A stretch of DNA of 64,000 bases, taken from Paracidovorax wautersii. GTDB taxonomy: Bacteria; Pseudomonadota; Gammaproteobacteria; Burkholderiales; Burkholderiaceae_C. Made by a program: the position numbers and the translations under genes. The notes below the pieces were generated by a model that did not search any database, had not been told where the DNA came from, and saw only the letters and a program-made list of their open reading frames with translations. Each line of letters begins with the position of its first letter. The stretch's first letter is position 1. Location: contig NZ_FONX01000003.1 in assembly GCF_900113035.1 (NCBI RefSeq), forward strand, positions 280,126-344,125, given 5' to 3'. Of the stretch, positions 9,208 through 17,879 are shown one piece after another.

Positions 9208-11793
9208 ATGGACGTATCCCGCACCCGGGCCCTGCGCGGCCCCAATCTCTGGAGCCGGCACACCGCCATCGAGGCCATCGTCAAATGCGCCGAACATGAA
9301 CGTGCCATGCACCAGATCGCCGGCTTCGAGAGCCGCCTGCGCGCGCTGTTCCCCGCCATCGGCGTGCTGCATGCCGAGAACACCGACACCGACATCTCCC
9401 TGGCCCACGTGCTGCAGGCCGCAGCGCTGGCGCTGCAGGCCCAGGCCGGCTGCCCGGTGAGCTTCAGCCGCACCGCGGCCACGCCGGACGCGGGCATCTA
9501 CCAGGTGATCGTGGAATACAGCGAAGAGGCCGTGGGCCGCCAGGCCTTCGAAGACGCCCAGGCGCTGGTCAAGGCAGCGTTCGAGGGCAGCCACTTCGAC
9601 GCCGACGCCTCCATCGCCCGCCTGCGCGAGCTGGACGAAGACGAGCGCCTGGGCCCGAGCACCGGCTCCATCGTCGATGCGGCCGTGGCGCGCGGCATTG
9701 CGTACCGCCGCCTCACGCGCGGCAGCCTGGTGCAGCTGGGCTGGGGCTCCAAGCAGCGCCGCATCCAGGCGGCCGAGCTCGACTCCACCAGCGCCGTGGC
9801 CGAATCCATCGCGCAGGACAAGGACCTGACCAAGCGCCTGCTGCACGCCGCCGGCGTGCCCGTGCCGCTGGGCGCACCCGTCGCCACCGTGGACGAAGCC
9901 TGGGCCGTGGCCCAGAAGGTGGGCCTGCCGGTGGTGGTCAAGCCGCAGGACGGCAACCAGGGCAAGGGCGTGACGGTGAACATCACCGACCGCGCGCAGT
10001 TGGACGAGGCCTTCCGCACCGCCGCCGAATACGGCACGGTGATGGTCGAGCGCTTCCTGCCCGGCCACGACTTCCGCCTGCTGGTGGTGGGCGACCAGCT
10101 GGTCGCCGCCGCCCGGCGCGACCCGCCCCAGGTGCTGGGCGATGGCGAGCGCACGGTGCGCGACCTGGTGCATCTGGTCAACCTCGACCCGCGCCGGGGC
10201 GAAGGCCATGCCACCTCGCTCACCAAGATCCGGCTGGACGACATCGCCGTCGCCCGCCTGGCGCTGCAGGGCCTCACGCCCGACTCCGTGCCCGCCAAGG
10301 GCCAGCGCGTCATCCTGCGCAACAACGCCAACCTCTCGACCGGCGGCACCGCCACCGACGTGACCGACGACGTCCACCCCGACGTGGCCGCACGCGCCGT
10401 GGCCGCCGCGCAGATGGTGGGCCTGCACATCTGCGGCGTGGACATGGTGGCCGAAACCGTGCTGCGCCCGCTCGAAGAGCAAGGCGGCGGCTTCGTCGAA
10501 GTCAACGCCGCCCCCGGCCTGCGCATGCACCTCACGCCCAGCTACGGCAAGCCGCGCAACGTCGGCCAGGCCATGGTGGACAAGCTCTTCGCCCACGGCC
10601 AGGACGGGCGCATCCCCACCGTGGCCGTCACCGGCACCAACGGCAAGACCACCACGGCACGCCTGATCGCCCACCTGTTCTCGGCCCAGGGGCTGCGCGT
10701 GGGCATGACCAACACCGACGGCGTCTACGTGAACGGCCACCAGATCGACAGCGGCGACTGCTCCGGCCCCAAGAGCGCCCGCAACGTGCTGCTGCACCCC
10801 GAGGTGGACGCGGCCGTGTTCGAGACGGCGCGCGGCGGCATCCTGCGCGAAGGCCTGGGCTTCGACCGCTGCTCGGTCGCCGTGGTGACCAACATCGGCG
10901 CGGGCGACCATCTGGGCATGAACTACATCAACACGGTCGAAGACCTGGCCGTGCTCAAGCGCGTGATCGTGCAGAACGTCTCGCCCGACGGCTATGCGGT
11001 GCTCAACGCCGCCGACCCCATCGTCGCGGCCATGGCCTCGGCCACCACCGCCAAGGTGATCTACTTCGCCAGCGACCGGCACCACCCGGTCATGGCCACG
11101 CACCGCGCCCAGGGCCACCGCTCGGTCTATATCGATGGCGACGGCGAATCCATCGTCGCGGCCGAAGGCTCCTGGCGCGAGACCATCCACCTGCGCGACG
11201 TGCCGATCACCCAGGGCGGCAAGATCGGCTTTCAGGTCGAGAACGTGATGGCCGCCGTGGCCGCCGCCTGGGGCGTGGGCCTGCCGTGGCAGACCATCCG
11301 CCGGGGCCTGTCGGGCTTCGTGAACGACAGCGACAACGCGCCCGGCCGCTTCAACGTGATGGACTTCGGCGGCGCCACCGTGATCGCCGACTACGGCCAC
11401 AACCCCGACGCCATGCGCGCCCTGGTGCAGGCCGTGGACGCCATGCCCGCCAAGCGCCGCAGCGTGGTCATCAGCGGCGCGGGCGACCGGCGCGACGAAG
11501 ACATCCGCGAGCAGACCGCCATCCTGGGCGCCGCGTTCGACGACGTGATCCTCTACCAGGACGCGGCCCAGCGCGGCCGTGCCGACGGCGAAGTGATGGC
11601 GCTGCTGCGCGAAGGCCTGGGCGAAGCGGCACGCACCCAGCATGTGGAAGAGATCCGCGGCGAATTCATCGCCATCGACACCGCGCTGGACCGCCTGCAG
11701 CCGGGCGATCTGTGCCTGGTGCTGGTGGACCAGGTGGAAGAAGCCCTGGCCCATCTGGCGCGCCGCTGCGCCGAAGCGCCCCCCGCCGCCTGA
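9208..11793 (+). CDS. cphA: Cyanophycin synthetase (CphA1)
   Basis: 861 residues with the complete cyanophycin synthetase layout: N-terminal domain (1-160), ATP-grasp (about 215-465; VVVKPQDGNQGKGV, EVNAAPGLRMH), Mur-ligase domain with canonical P-loop GTNGKTTT (about 475-482) and C-terminal lobe (GRFNVMDFGGATVIADYGHNPDAM, about 713-736). It polymerises aspartate and arginine with ATP into multi-L-arginyl-poly-L-aspartate, a cytoplasmic nitrogen and carbon reserve granule. The gene starts 70 bp after cphA' and is followed after 16 bp by creA. No cyanophycinase is present in the window, so degradation must be encoded elsewhere. Assignment is near certain. Confidence 0.97.
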   Translation: MDVSRTRALRGPNLWSRHTAIEAIVKCAEHERAMHQIAGFESRLRALFPAIGVLHAENTDTDISLAHVLQAAALALQAQAGCPVSFSRTAATPDAGIYQVIVEYSEEAVGRQAFEDAQALVKAAFEGSHFDADASIARLRELDEDERLGPSTGSIVDAAVARGIAYRRLTRGSLVQLGWGSKQRRIQAAELDSTSAVAESIAQDKDLTKRLLHAAGVPVPLGAPVATVDEAWAVAQKVGLPVVVKPQDGNQGKGVTVNITDRAQLDEAFRTAAEYGTVMVERFLPGHDFRLLVVGDQLVAAARRDPPQVLGDGERTVRDLVHLVNLDPRRGEGHATSLTKIRLDDIAVARLALQGLTPDSVPAKGQRVILRNNANLSTGGTATDVTDDVHPDVAARAVAAAQMVGLHICGVDMVAETVLRPLEEQGGGFVEVNAAPGLRMHLTPSYGKPRNVGQAMVDKLFAHGQDGRIPTVAVTGTNGKTTTARLIAHLFSAQGLRVGMTNTDGVYVNGHQIDSGDCSGPKSARNVLLHPEVDAAVFETARGGILREGLGFDRCSVAVVTNIGAGDHLGMNYINTVEDLAVLKRVIVQNVSPDGYAVLNAADPIVAAMASATTAKVIYFASDRHHPVMATHRAQGHRSVYIDGDGESIVAAEGSWRETIHLRDVPITQGGKIGFQVENVMAAVAAAWGVGLPWQTIRRGLSGFVNDSDNAPGRFNVMDFGGATVIADYGHNPDAMRALVQAVDAMPAKRRSVVISGAGDRRDEDIREQTAILGAAFDDVILYQDAAQRGRADGEVMALLREGLGEAARTQHVEEIRGEFIAIDTALDRLQPGDLCLVLVDQVEEALAHLARRCAEAPPAA

Positions 11794-11809
11794 CGAGGAG
11801 ATCGAGAAC

Positions 11810-12310
11810 ATGCCCCGCACCACCACCACCCCGCGCGCCGTCGCCCTGGCACTGGCCCTGGCCGGTGCCGCCCTCTCGGCCCAGGCCGGCGCGGACACCA
11901 TCGGCACCGTGGACACGGCCTTCAAGCTGCTGGGCCGCGACCACGACATCATCGTGGAGGCCTACGACGATCCGGCCGTGCAGGGCGTGACCTGCTACGT
12001 CTCGCGCGCCCGCACCGGCGGCATCAAGGGCTCGCTGGGCCTGGCGGAGGACAAGTCCGAAGCCTCCATCGCCTGCCGCCAGACCGGGCCGCTGAGCTTC
12101 GCCAAGGCGCCGCTCAAGAAGCAGGAAGAGGTGTTCAGCGAACGCACCTCCATCCTGTTCAAGCGGCTGCGCGTGGTGCGCATGGTCGATCCCAAGCGCA
12201 ACACGCTGGTCTATCTGAGCTATTCCGACCGGTTGATCGACGGCTCGCCGCAAAACAGCGTCACCGCCGTGCCGGTGGACCGGAGCACGCCCATCCCCCT
12301 CAAGGACTGA
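11810..12310 (+). CDS. creA: CreA family periplasmic protein
   Basis: 166 residues starting MPRTTTTPRAVALALALAGAALSAQAGA, a clear signal peptide with AxA-like cleavage near residue 27. The mature part shows the CreA family pattern: DTIGTVDTAFKLLGRDHDI..VEAYDDP.VQGVTCYVSRARTGG, two cysteines (CYVS and ACRQ) and a C-terminal VYLSYSDRLIDGSPQNSVTAVP. The exact function of CreA is unknown. A tgacgAGGAGat ribosome site sits just after the cphA stop, 16 bp away, so it is the third gene of the cyanophycin operon. Whether it takes part in cyanophycin metabolism is open. Confidence 0.9.
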   Translation: MPRTTTTPRAVALALALAGAALSAQAGADTIGTVDTAFKLLGRDHDIIVEAYDDPAVQGVTCYVSRARTGGIKGSLGLAEDKSEASIACRQTGPLSFAKAPLKKQEEVFSERTSILFKRLRVVRMVDPKRNTLVYLSYSDRLIDGSPQNSVTAVPVDRSTPIPLKD

Positions 12311-12357
12311 CGGCAGCGGGGCTTCAAGCCCCAGGCGCCCGCAGCGCGCATCCAGCA

Positions 12358-12394
12358 AACGCCCACCGCTATTTTTTCGATAGCGGTGGGCGTT
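12358..12394. terminator. 15-bp perfect stem-loop between convergent creA and frnE-like genes
   Basis: Arms 12358-12372 and 12380-12394 are perfectly complementary over 15 bp with a 7-nt T-rich loop. No T run follows on either strand. The core (12368-12384) is a copy of the GCTAT-N7-ATAGC repeat. Its position between two convergent genes fits a bidirectional transcription stop. A second small palindrome, GGGGCTT-C-AAGCCCC, is at 12318-12332. Confidence 0.6.
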
Positions 12395-12410
12395 GTGCCT
12401 TGGGCGGCGC

Positions 12411-13097
12411 TCAGCCCCCCGCGGCGATCTGGCGCAGCGCCTGCTCGAACACTTCCACCGGCTGGCCGCCCTGGATGAGGTGGCGCTGGTTCACGATGAC
12501 GGCCGGCACCGAATGGATGCCGTGCTGCTGGAAGAACGCCTCGCGCTCGCGCACCGCTTCGGCGAATTCGTCCGAAGCCAGCACCGCCCGGGCGCGCTCC
12601 ACGTCCAGGCCCACTTCGCCGGCCAGGCGCAGCAGCACGGCGTGGTCGCCGGGGTTCAGGCCTTCGGTGAAATAGGTGCGAAAGAGCGCGTGCTTGAGCG
12701 CCGCCTGGCTGCCGGGCGCGCCCTCTTCCTCGGCCCAGTGCAGCAGCCGGTGCGCGTCGAAGGTGTTGTAGATGCGGCTGCGCTGGCCCATGTTGAAGGT
12801 GAAGCCCAGCTCCGCGCCGCGCTGGGTGATGGCGGCACGGGTCTGCTGCGACTGCTCGGGCGTGGCGCCGTACTTCTCCATCAGGTGCTCGCCGATGTCC
12901 TGGCCTTCGGGGCCCATCTGCGGATTGAGCTCGAAGGGCTGGAAACGCAGGTCCAGCGCGACCTCGCCCTGCAGCCGCCCGGCGGCCTGCTCCAGCGCAT
13001 TCAGGCCGATGGCGCACCAGGGGCAGGAGACGTCGGAGACGAAGTCGATCTGCAGGCGGACGGGGGAGGACGAGGAAGCGGTGGCGGAGGTGGTCAT
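12411..13097 (-). CDS. FrnE-like DsbA-family thiol oxidoreductase
   Basis: 228 residues with the DsbA/FrnE thioredoxin fold. The redox motif CPWC sits in SDVSCPWCAIG (about 22-32). The helical insert (about 85-165) and the cis-proline motif HSVPAVIVN (about 195-203) are present. Related proteins are cytoplasmic (no signal peptide is seen here) and act on polyketide or xenobiotic thiols; the substrate is unknown. Start 13097 gives MTTSATASSSS, a short variable tail before RLQIDFVSDVSCPWC. It stands alone, converging on creA with a strong hairpin between the genes. 188 bp separate it from the transglutaminase-like gene upstream. Confidence 0.9.
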   Translation of the reverse strand: MTTSATASSSSPVRLQIDFVSDVSCPWCAIGLNALEQAAGRLQGEVALDLRFQPFELNPQMGPEGQDIGEHLMEKYGATPEQSQQTRAAITQRGAELGFTFNMGQRSRIYNTFDAHRLLHWAEEEGAPGSQAALKHALFRTYFTEGLNPGDHAVLLRLAGEVGLDVERARAVLASDEFAEAVREREAFFQQHGIHSVPAVIVNQRHLIQGGQPVEVFEQALRQIAAGG

Positions 13098-13220
13098 GCG
13101 ATGGATTCCCCGGCGGCGGGGTGGTTGAAAGCCAAAGCCCCGATGCTAGGCCCAAGCCGGCCGCCCTGCAGGCGCGGGGCTGATGAGGCCGGATGGCGCG
13201 CGGGATGCCAGCACCCCATC

Positions 13221-13237
13221 GCTACGCTTTCAATAGC
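13221..13237. repeat. Mini-palindrome repeat copy GCTAC-N7-ATAGC
   Basis: Intergenic copy of the 17-mer, with the internal seven bases identical to the copy inside the helicase gene at 27515-27531. It lies downstream of the transglutaminase-like gene and upstream of the frnE-like gene on the reverse strand. Confidence 0.6.
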
Positions 13238-13285
13238 AATAACCCAAGGCGGAACGAGGGCTGCAGGCCCCATCCACCCAGTTTT

Positions 13286-14203
13286 TCAGCGGGCCAGCAG
13301 CTGCCCGCGCTCGGGCGCGGGACCGTCGGTGGACAGGGCCAGCGACGAGTGGTGCGGCAGCTCGAAGCCGCGCGACGGGTCCTGCACGGCCCAGGCGAGG
13401 ATCTTGGGCGCCTCGGTGGCGACGGTGCCGAAGATGGTGGCGAAGGCCACGTCGGCGGCGTCGCGGCCGGTCGCCAGGCGGATCATGCCCATGGGGATGG
13501 CCGTGCCCGAGGGGTCGAACAGGTACCAGCGGCCGCCCAGGTAGGCTTCGACGTAGGCATGGAAGTCCGGCGGACCCAGCGCCGGGTCGGCGCCGTAGTC
13601 GGTGCCGGTGACGAAGCGCGCCGGAATGCTCAGGGCCCGGCAGATGGCGATCATCAGGTGGGCGAAGTCGCGGCACACGCCCATGCGCTGCACGAAGGTG
13701 TCCAGCGCCGAGGTGGCCGAGGTCGAGGTGTTGGAGCGGAACTCCACATGCCCGTGGACCCAGTCGCGGATGGCCTGCACGCGGCTGTAGCCCTGCCAGA
13801 GGTGGCCGAACTCGCGGAAGGCCAGCGTGGTCAGCTGGTCGGACTGGCAGTAGCGGCTGGGATAGATGTACTGCAGCACGTCGTCGGGCAGCTCGCGCAC
13901 CGGCACCTCGGGGATGCGGGCCGGGTCGGCCACATCGTGGCGCATGTCCACCGTGGCGGCATAGGCCAGCTGCAGCGGCCCGGGGCCCACATGCAGGCGC
14001 AGGCAGCGCGTGCCGGTGACCGGGTCGGTCGAGAGCCGGCCGGGCACGGGAACGCTCGCGGAGCCCTGCTGCTGGGTGATGACCAGGGTCTCGTCCTGCA
14101 CCGTCTGGTGGCGGGTATGCGCCGCGTGGATGTTGAAAAGGAAATCGCCGCCCGGACCGTTCACGGTGTAGGCCAAGTCCACTTGGAGTTTGATTCGGAT
14201 CAT
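13286..14203 (-). CDS. Transglutaminase-like cysteine protease family protein
   Basis: 305 residues. The N-terminal beta region (about 1-150) has the form of the bacterial transglutaminase N-terminal domain (IKLQVDLAYTV; YPSRYCQSDQL). The catalytic core holds Cys in GVCRDFAHLMIA (about 190), His in PDFHAYVEAYL (about 230) and Asp in WYLFDPSG (about 245), the expected triad. Predicted as a cytoplasmic amidase, peptidase or cross-linking enzyme; the substrate is unknown. ATG 14203 (MIRIKLQV) is chosen over 14251 because AGGAG-like bases precede it and the extra residues show no similarity. It is divergent from the frameshifted receiver gene. Confidence 0.87.
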   Translation of the reverse strand: MIRIKLQVDLAYTVNGPGGDFLFNIHAAHTRHQTVQDETLVITQQQGSASVPVPGRLSTDPVTGTRCLRLHVGPGPLQLAYAATVDMRHDVADPARIPEVPVRELPDDVLQYIYPSRYCQSDQLTTLAFREFGHLWQGYSRVQAIRDWVHGHVEFRSNTSTSATSALDTFVQRMGVCRDFAHLMIAICRALSIPARFVTGTDYGADPALGPPDFHAYVEAYLGGRWYLFDPSGTAIPMGMIRLATGRDAADVAFATIFGTVATEAPKILAWAVQDPSRGFELPHHSSLALSTDGPAPERGQLLAR

Positions 14204-14519
14204 AGGAGGGGCGTCGCAGTCTCTGTCGATGCCAGGCCATGCAAGACGCACGCCATCGAGGCAGAAGCACAGTATGTGCCCTGCCGCGGCGCGGGCCTGT
14301 CGGCAGATGCCGCCAGGCCGCGCAGGACCGCCTTTTCTCCGAGGGTGCGGGCTTTTGTCCTACAAGGCCGCCGGACGAAGCCGCAGAAGATCGACCGATG
14401 GCCCCGCACGATGCCGGGCTCGAGCGTTCCCCGGTCCCCGAGCCCACCGCTCTATGCGGCCTCCGCGGCGTTCACCCTGCCTTCCCACAATCCATTACCA
14501 GCGCCCTGCCGCTGCCTGC
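14204..14519. promoter_or_regulatory. 316-bp divergent intergenic region
   Basis: Lies between the transglutaminase-like gene (leftward) and the receiver gene (rightward), so both promoters should be here. A good ribosome site for the leftward gene (complement of aggagg, 14204-14210) is visible. No operator, repeat or recognisable gene was found; short open frames look like shadows. Confidence 0.4.
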
Positions 14520-14907
14520 ATGACCCCCCTGCGCCTCCTGTACGTCGAAGATAACTGCGAACTGCGAACTGCGGGATGCCATGAGCCTGCTGCTGGAAAG
14601 CGATGGCCGCCAGGTCATCACCTGCGCCACGGCCGAGGAGGCGCTGAAGCTCGATGGCCTGGCGCCTTTCGATCTGGTCATCTCCGACGTGAGCCTGCCC
14701 GGCATGTCGGGTGCGGAGCTGGCGCGCAAGCTGCTGGCCAAGGACGGACGGCGCTGGCTGGTGCTGTGCTCGGGCTACCACCTGGGCGACGACCTGCAGG
14801 TCCTGGGCCCCAACGTGCGCGCCCTGGCCAAGCCCTTCGAGATGGACGCCCTCGACCGTCTGCTGGAAGAGGTGCAGGCCGCCCACCAGGCGCCGGAAGC
14901 GGCCTGA
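14520..14907 (+). pseudogene. Single-domain response regulator receiver, frameshifted by a 7-bp tandem repeat
   Basis: Translation from ATG 14520 gives MTPLRLLYVEDNCELR, the beta1 strand and acidic pocket of a receiver domain, then leaves frame. The rest of the domain (AMSLLLESDG..; phospho-acceptor Asp in LVISDVSLPG; conserved Lys in ALAKPFEMD) is intact in another frame up to the TGA at 14905-14907. The break is at three tandem copies of AACTGCG (14553-14573). Removing one copy restores a continuous receiver of about 126 residues. This could be a recent inactivation, a reversible slippage switch or a sequencing error. A start at 14581 would give only a receiver lacking the first strand and acidic pocket. 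A MITE follows immediately, inserted at the stop codon. Confidence 0.8.
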
Positions 14908-15175
14908 GAACGTGTTTACGATCTCCCAGGGGTCGCGCAGCTACGTCGGCGGGATGGGATGCAAGGCGCGGTGCGCAGTGGATAGCACGGCTATCCACAA
15001 GCGCCGCAACGCCGCAGACCGCCCGCCGACGTAGCTGCCCTTCGGGTTGGAGCGAAATCGGGCGATTGAACGCCCCGGCTGCTTGCATGGGCATGAGCCC
15101 ATGCGGCGCATCCGAAGCATCCACTCATCCCGATTGCGCTCCAACGCGATCCCCTGCGAGATCGTAAACACGTTC
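14908..15175. mobile_element. 268-bp MITE, copy A, with 3-bp target duplication TGA
   Basis: Terminal inverted repeats start GAACGTGTTTACGATCTC and end with its complement, extending about 25 bp with one mismatch. TGA at 14905-14907 and 15176-15178 flanks the element as a direct duplication. Inside are two long inverted repeats, 14937-14953 with 15022-15038 (17 of 17) and 15046-15062 with 15129-15145 (16 of 17). Each encloses a small perfect hairpin (14979-14997 and 15085-15104). There is no transposase gene; open frames inside are by-products of the palindromes. Copy B at 46254-46521 is the same length and differs at about six positions. TNA duplications are known for part of the IS5 family, a plausible source of transposase. 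Confidence 0.85.
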
Positions 15176-15221
15176 TGAGCCGCCAAGCGCTGCAGGGCCC
15201 CCGCCCGCAGCGGCCCTCGCC

Positions 15222-16397
15222 TCACGCCGCCGCGCTGCCCTCGCCGCGCGGCAGGCGCACCTCGAACTCCGTCACTCCGCCCCGCGACTGCACCGTGATG
15301 CGGCCCTCGTGCGCCAGCACGATCTGGTGGACGATGTAGAGGCCCAGCCCCAGCCCGCGGTGCTTGCCCGGCGCGATCTGCTGGGCGCTGCCCCGGAACG
15401 GGTCGAAGAGATGGGGCAGCAGCTCCGGTGGGATGGTGCCGCCGTTGCTCGTGCGCAGCACCACCTCGTGCGGCGCGCTGCCGTCGAGCAGGAGGCTCAC
15501 GGGCCGCTCGGGCGTGCCGTGGTGGATGGCGTTGCCCAGCAGGTTGGCGATGACCTGGCAGAGCCGCTCGGCATCCCACCAGCCGTGCAGGTCGCCCTGG
15601 CGCTGCAGGTCGATGGGCCGCTCGGGGTGGCTGTCGCGCAGCTCCTGGACGGTGCGCGCGGCGGCATCGGCCAGATCGGCCCGCTCGCTGCGGCTCATGG
15701 CGAGGCCGCCGGCCTGCCGCACCCGCGTCACGTCCAGCAGGTCTTCGATCATGCGGCTCATGCGCCGGCCGCTCGCCTGGATCTTGCCGGCCAGCAGCGG
15801 CACCTTGTCGGCATCGTGCGGGCGCTGCAGCACCAGGGCGGACGCCAGGATGGCGCTCAAGGGGCCGCGCAGGTCGTGGCTGAGCACGGCCATGAACATG
15901 TCGTTGACGCGCAGCGCCTCGGTGCGCTCCTGCAGCTCGCGGGCCAGCGCCAGCTTCTGCTGCTGCAGCTGGAAGAAGACGTTGGCCTTGTTGACCAGCA
16001 TATGCGGGTCGATGGGCTTGTAGAGGAAGTCCACCGCACCCGATTCGTAGCCCTTGAACTGCCAGTTCTGGTCGCGCGAGCCGGCGGTCATGAAGATCAG
16101 CGGGATGTGCCGCGTGCGCTCGCTGCCGCGCAGCAGCTCCGCCAGCTCGAAGCCGTTCATCTCGGGCATCTGCACGTCCAGCAGCGCCAGGGCCACGTCG
16201 GTGTGCTGCAGCAAGAGTTCCAGCGCCTGCGGACCGGAGGCGGCCTTGAGGATGTCCACGTCGCACTGGCCCAGCAGCGCCTCCAGCGCGATCAGGTTCT
16301 CCTCGACGTCATCGACGATGAGGCACTTCACGCGCGGCGGCTGGGCCGCGGCGCCTGCGGGGGAAGCGGAGGAGGAGGAAGAGGGGGAAAGAATCAC
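15222..16397 (-). CDS. Receiver-histidine kinase (REC-HisKA-HATPase) signalling protein
   Basis: 391 residues. An N-terminal receiver (about 22-140) has acidic pair DD in CLIVDDVEEN, phospho-acceptor in LALLDVQMPEMNG and Lys in LYKPID. A short coiled coil follows, then HisKA with LSHDLRGPLSA (His near 173) and an HATPase domain with N-box VIANLLGNAIHHG and G-box GLGLGLYIVHQIV. It lacks membrane spans, so it is cytoplasmic. I place the start at GTG 16397: it overlaps the cheB stop as GTGA and has an AGGGAG site upstream, whereas ATG 16418 has none. It is last in a four-gene overlapping operon and probably receives phosphate from, or passes it to, the large hybrid kinase. Confidence 0.9.
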   Translation of the reverse strand: MILSPSSSSSASPAGAAAQPPRVKCLIVDDVEENLIALEALLGQCDVDILKAASGPQALELLLQHTDVALALLDVQMPEMNGFELAELLRGSERTRHIPLIFMTAGSRDQNWQFKGYESGAVDFLYKPIDPHMLVNKANVFFQLQQQKLALARELQERTEALRVNDMFMAVLSHDLRGPLSAILASALVLQRPHDADKVPLLAGKIQASGRRMSRMIEDLLDVTRVRQAGGLAMSRSERADLADAAARTVQELRDSHPERPIDLQRQGDLHGWWDAERLCQVIANLLGNAIHHGTPERPVSLLLDGSAPHEVVLRTSNGGTIPPELLPHLFDPFRGSAQQIAPGKHRGLGLGLYIVHQIVLAHEGRITVQSRGGVTEFEVRLPRGEGSAAA

Positions 16398-17026
16398 AGG
16401 CGTCTCCCTGAATGCCATTCGAGCAGCAGCGCAGCCATGCCCTCCGGCGTCAATAAGTGGCCCGGCTGCATCACGGCGAGTGCAGCCTCGGGCATGAAAG
16501 GCACGGCGCAGCTGGCCGGCGACTGCACCAGCGTGGTGCCGCCGGCCACCTGCACGGCAACCAGGCCCTGCGCACCGTCGGCGTTCGCGCCCGACAGCAG
16601 GATCGCCAGCAGCTGGCTGCCGCAGGCGTCGGCCGCGGTCTCGAACAGCACGTCGATCGACGGGCGCGAGAAATGCACCGGCTCATCGACCGAGAGCGCC
16701 AGCGTGGGGCCGGCATCCAGCAGCAGATGGTAGTCGGGCGGGGCGAAGTAGATGGTGCCGGGCTCGAGCGGCTCCTTGTCCTGCGCCTCGCGCACCGGCA
16801 GGGCGCAGCGCGGCTGGAAGATCTGGCAGAGCAGGCTGGGCCGCTCGCGGGGCAGATGCACCACCACCACCACGGTCGCGCGCAGCGTGGCGGGCAGCGC
16901 CGGCAGCAGCACGCCGAGCGCGTCGATGCTGCCGGCCGAGCCGCCGATCACCACCACCTGCAGGCGCTCTTGCGGCAGCGCGGCCGGTGCACCGCCCGCG
17001 CACCCCTCATCGCCCGGCGCGGTCAC
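16394..17026 (-). CDS. cheB: CheB-type methylesterase domain protein
   Basis: 210 residues forming only the CheB catalytic domain; the usual N-terminal receiver is absent. Catalytic Ser lies in VVIGGSAGSIDAL (about 26), His in VVVVHLPRERPS (about 55) and Asp in LLSGANADGAQG (about 150). Other family blocks visible are YFAPPDYHLLL and SIDVLFETAAD. The GTG start at 17026 overlaps the cheR stop (GTGA), indicating translational coupling. Known role: demethylation or deamidation of receptor glutamates. No methyl-accepting protein is nearby, so here it probably regulates the adjacent hybrid kinase, as in CheB/CheR-linked stress or light-sensing cascades. That link is inference. Confidence 0.88.
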   Translation of the reverse strand: MTAPGDEGCAGGAPAALPQERLQVVVIGGSAGSIDALGVLLPALPATLRATVVVVVHLPRERPSLLCQIFQPRCALPVREAQDKEPLEPGTIYFAPPDYHLLLDAGPTLALSVDEPVHFSRPSIDVLFETAADACGSQLLAILLSGANADGAQGLVAVQVAGGTTLVQSPASCAVPFMPEAALAVMQPGHLLTPEGMAALLLEWHSGRRL

Positions 17027-17879
17027 AAACCGGCCTTCTTGCGGTAGATGCGCTCTTCGGGCACGAATTCGTCGAAGTTCGGCGCCTGGGTGGAAAAGCG
17101 CAGCGACTCCTTGGAGCCCAGCCCCAGGAAGCCCTTGTGGCAGAGCGCCTCTTCGAAGAGCGAGAGGGCGCGGTTCTGCAGGTCGCGGTCGAAATAGATC
17201 AGCACGTTGCGGCACGACACCAGCTGCATCTCGGCGAACACGCTGTCGGTGGCGAGGCTGTGGTCGGAAAACACGATGTGCCGGCGCAGCGTCTTGTCGA
17301 TCAGCATGCGGCCGTAGGCGGCGGTGTAGTGCTCCGAGAGGGAGCTGCGCCCGCCGGAGGCGGCATGGTTCTCGGTGAAGCCGCGCGCGCGCTCGATGTC
17401 GTAGATGCCGGCCTCGGCCTTCTGCAGCGCTGTGGCGTTGATGTCGGTGGCGTAGATCAGCGTGCGTTCGAGCAGGCCCTCCTCGCGCAGCAGGATGGCG
17501 AGCGAATACACCTCCTCGCCCGTGCTGCAGCCGGCCACCCAGATCTTGAGCGAAGGGTAGGTGCGCAACAGCGGCACGACCTTCTCGCGCAGGGCCCTGA
17601 AGTAGGCCGGGTCGCGGAACATCTCGCTGACCTGCACGGTGAGGTATTCCAGCATGGCCGGGAACACCTCGGGCTCGTGCAGCACCAGGTGCTGCAGCTG
17701 CGACAGCGTGCGGCAGTCGAAGCGCGTGAGCGCCGTCTGCAGGCGCCGCTTGAGCGAGGCCTGCGCGTAGCCGCGGAAGTCGTAGTGGTAGCGGTGGTAG
17801 ATCGCCTCGATCAGCAGCTGCTGCTCGATGTCGAAGGTCTTCTTGCGCTGCGGCACGGCGGCCTCCCTCTCCATCAGCA

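Noticed and set aside
6624-11952. Very long reverse-strand open frames (about 850-950 codons) across cphA' and cphA
   Set aside because: Rich in His, Ala, Gly and Val repeats as expected for antisense reading of GC-rich genes; the forward proteins have full family motifs.
14941-15167. Protein-like frames inside the MITE (starting MDASDAPHG or ending in the MITE termini)
   Set aside because: They arise from the palindromic element and occur in both copies because the DNA is repeated, not because of coding selection.
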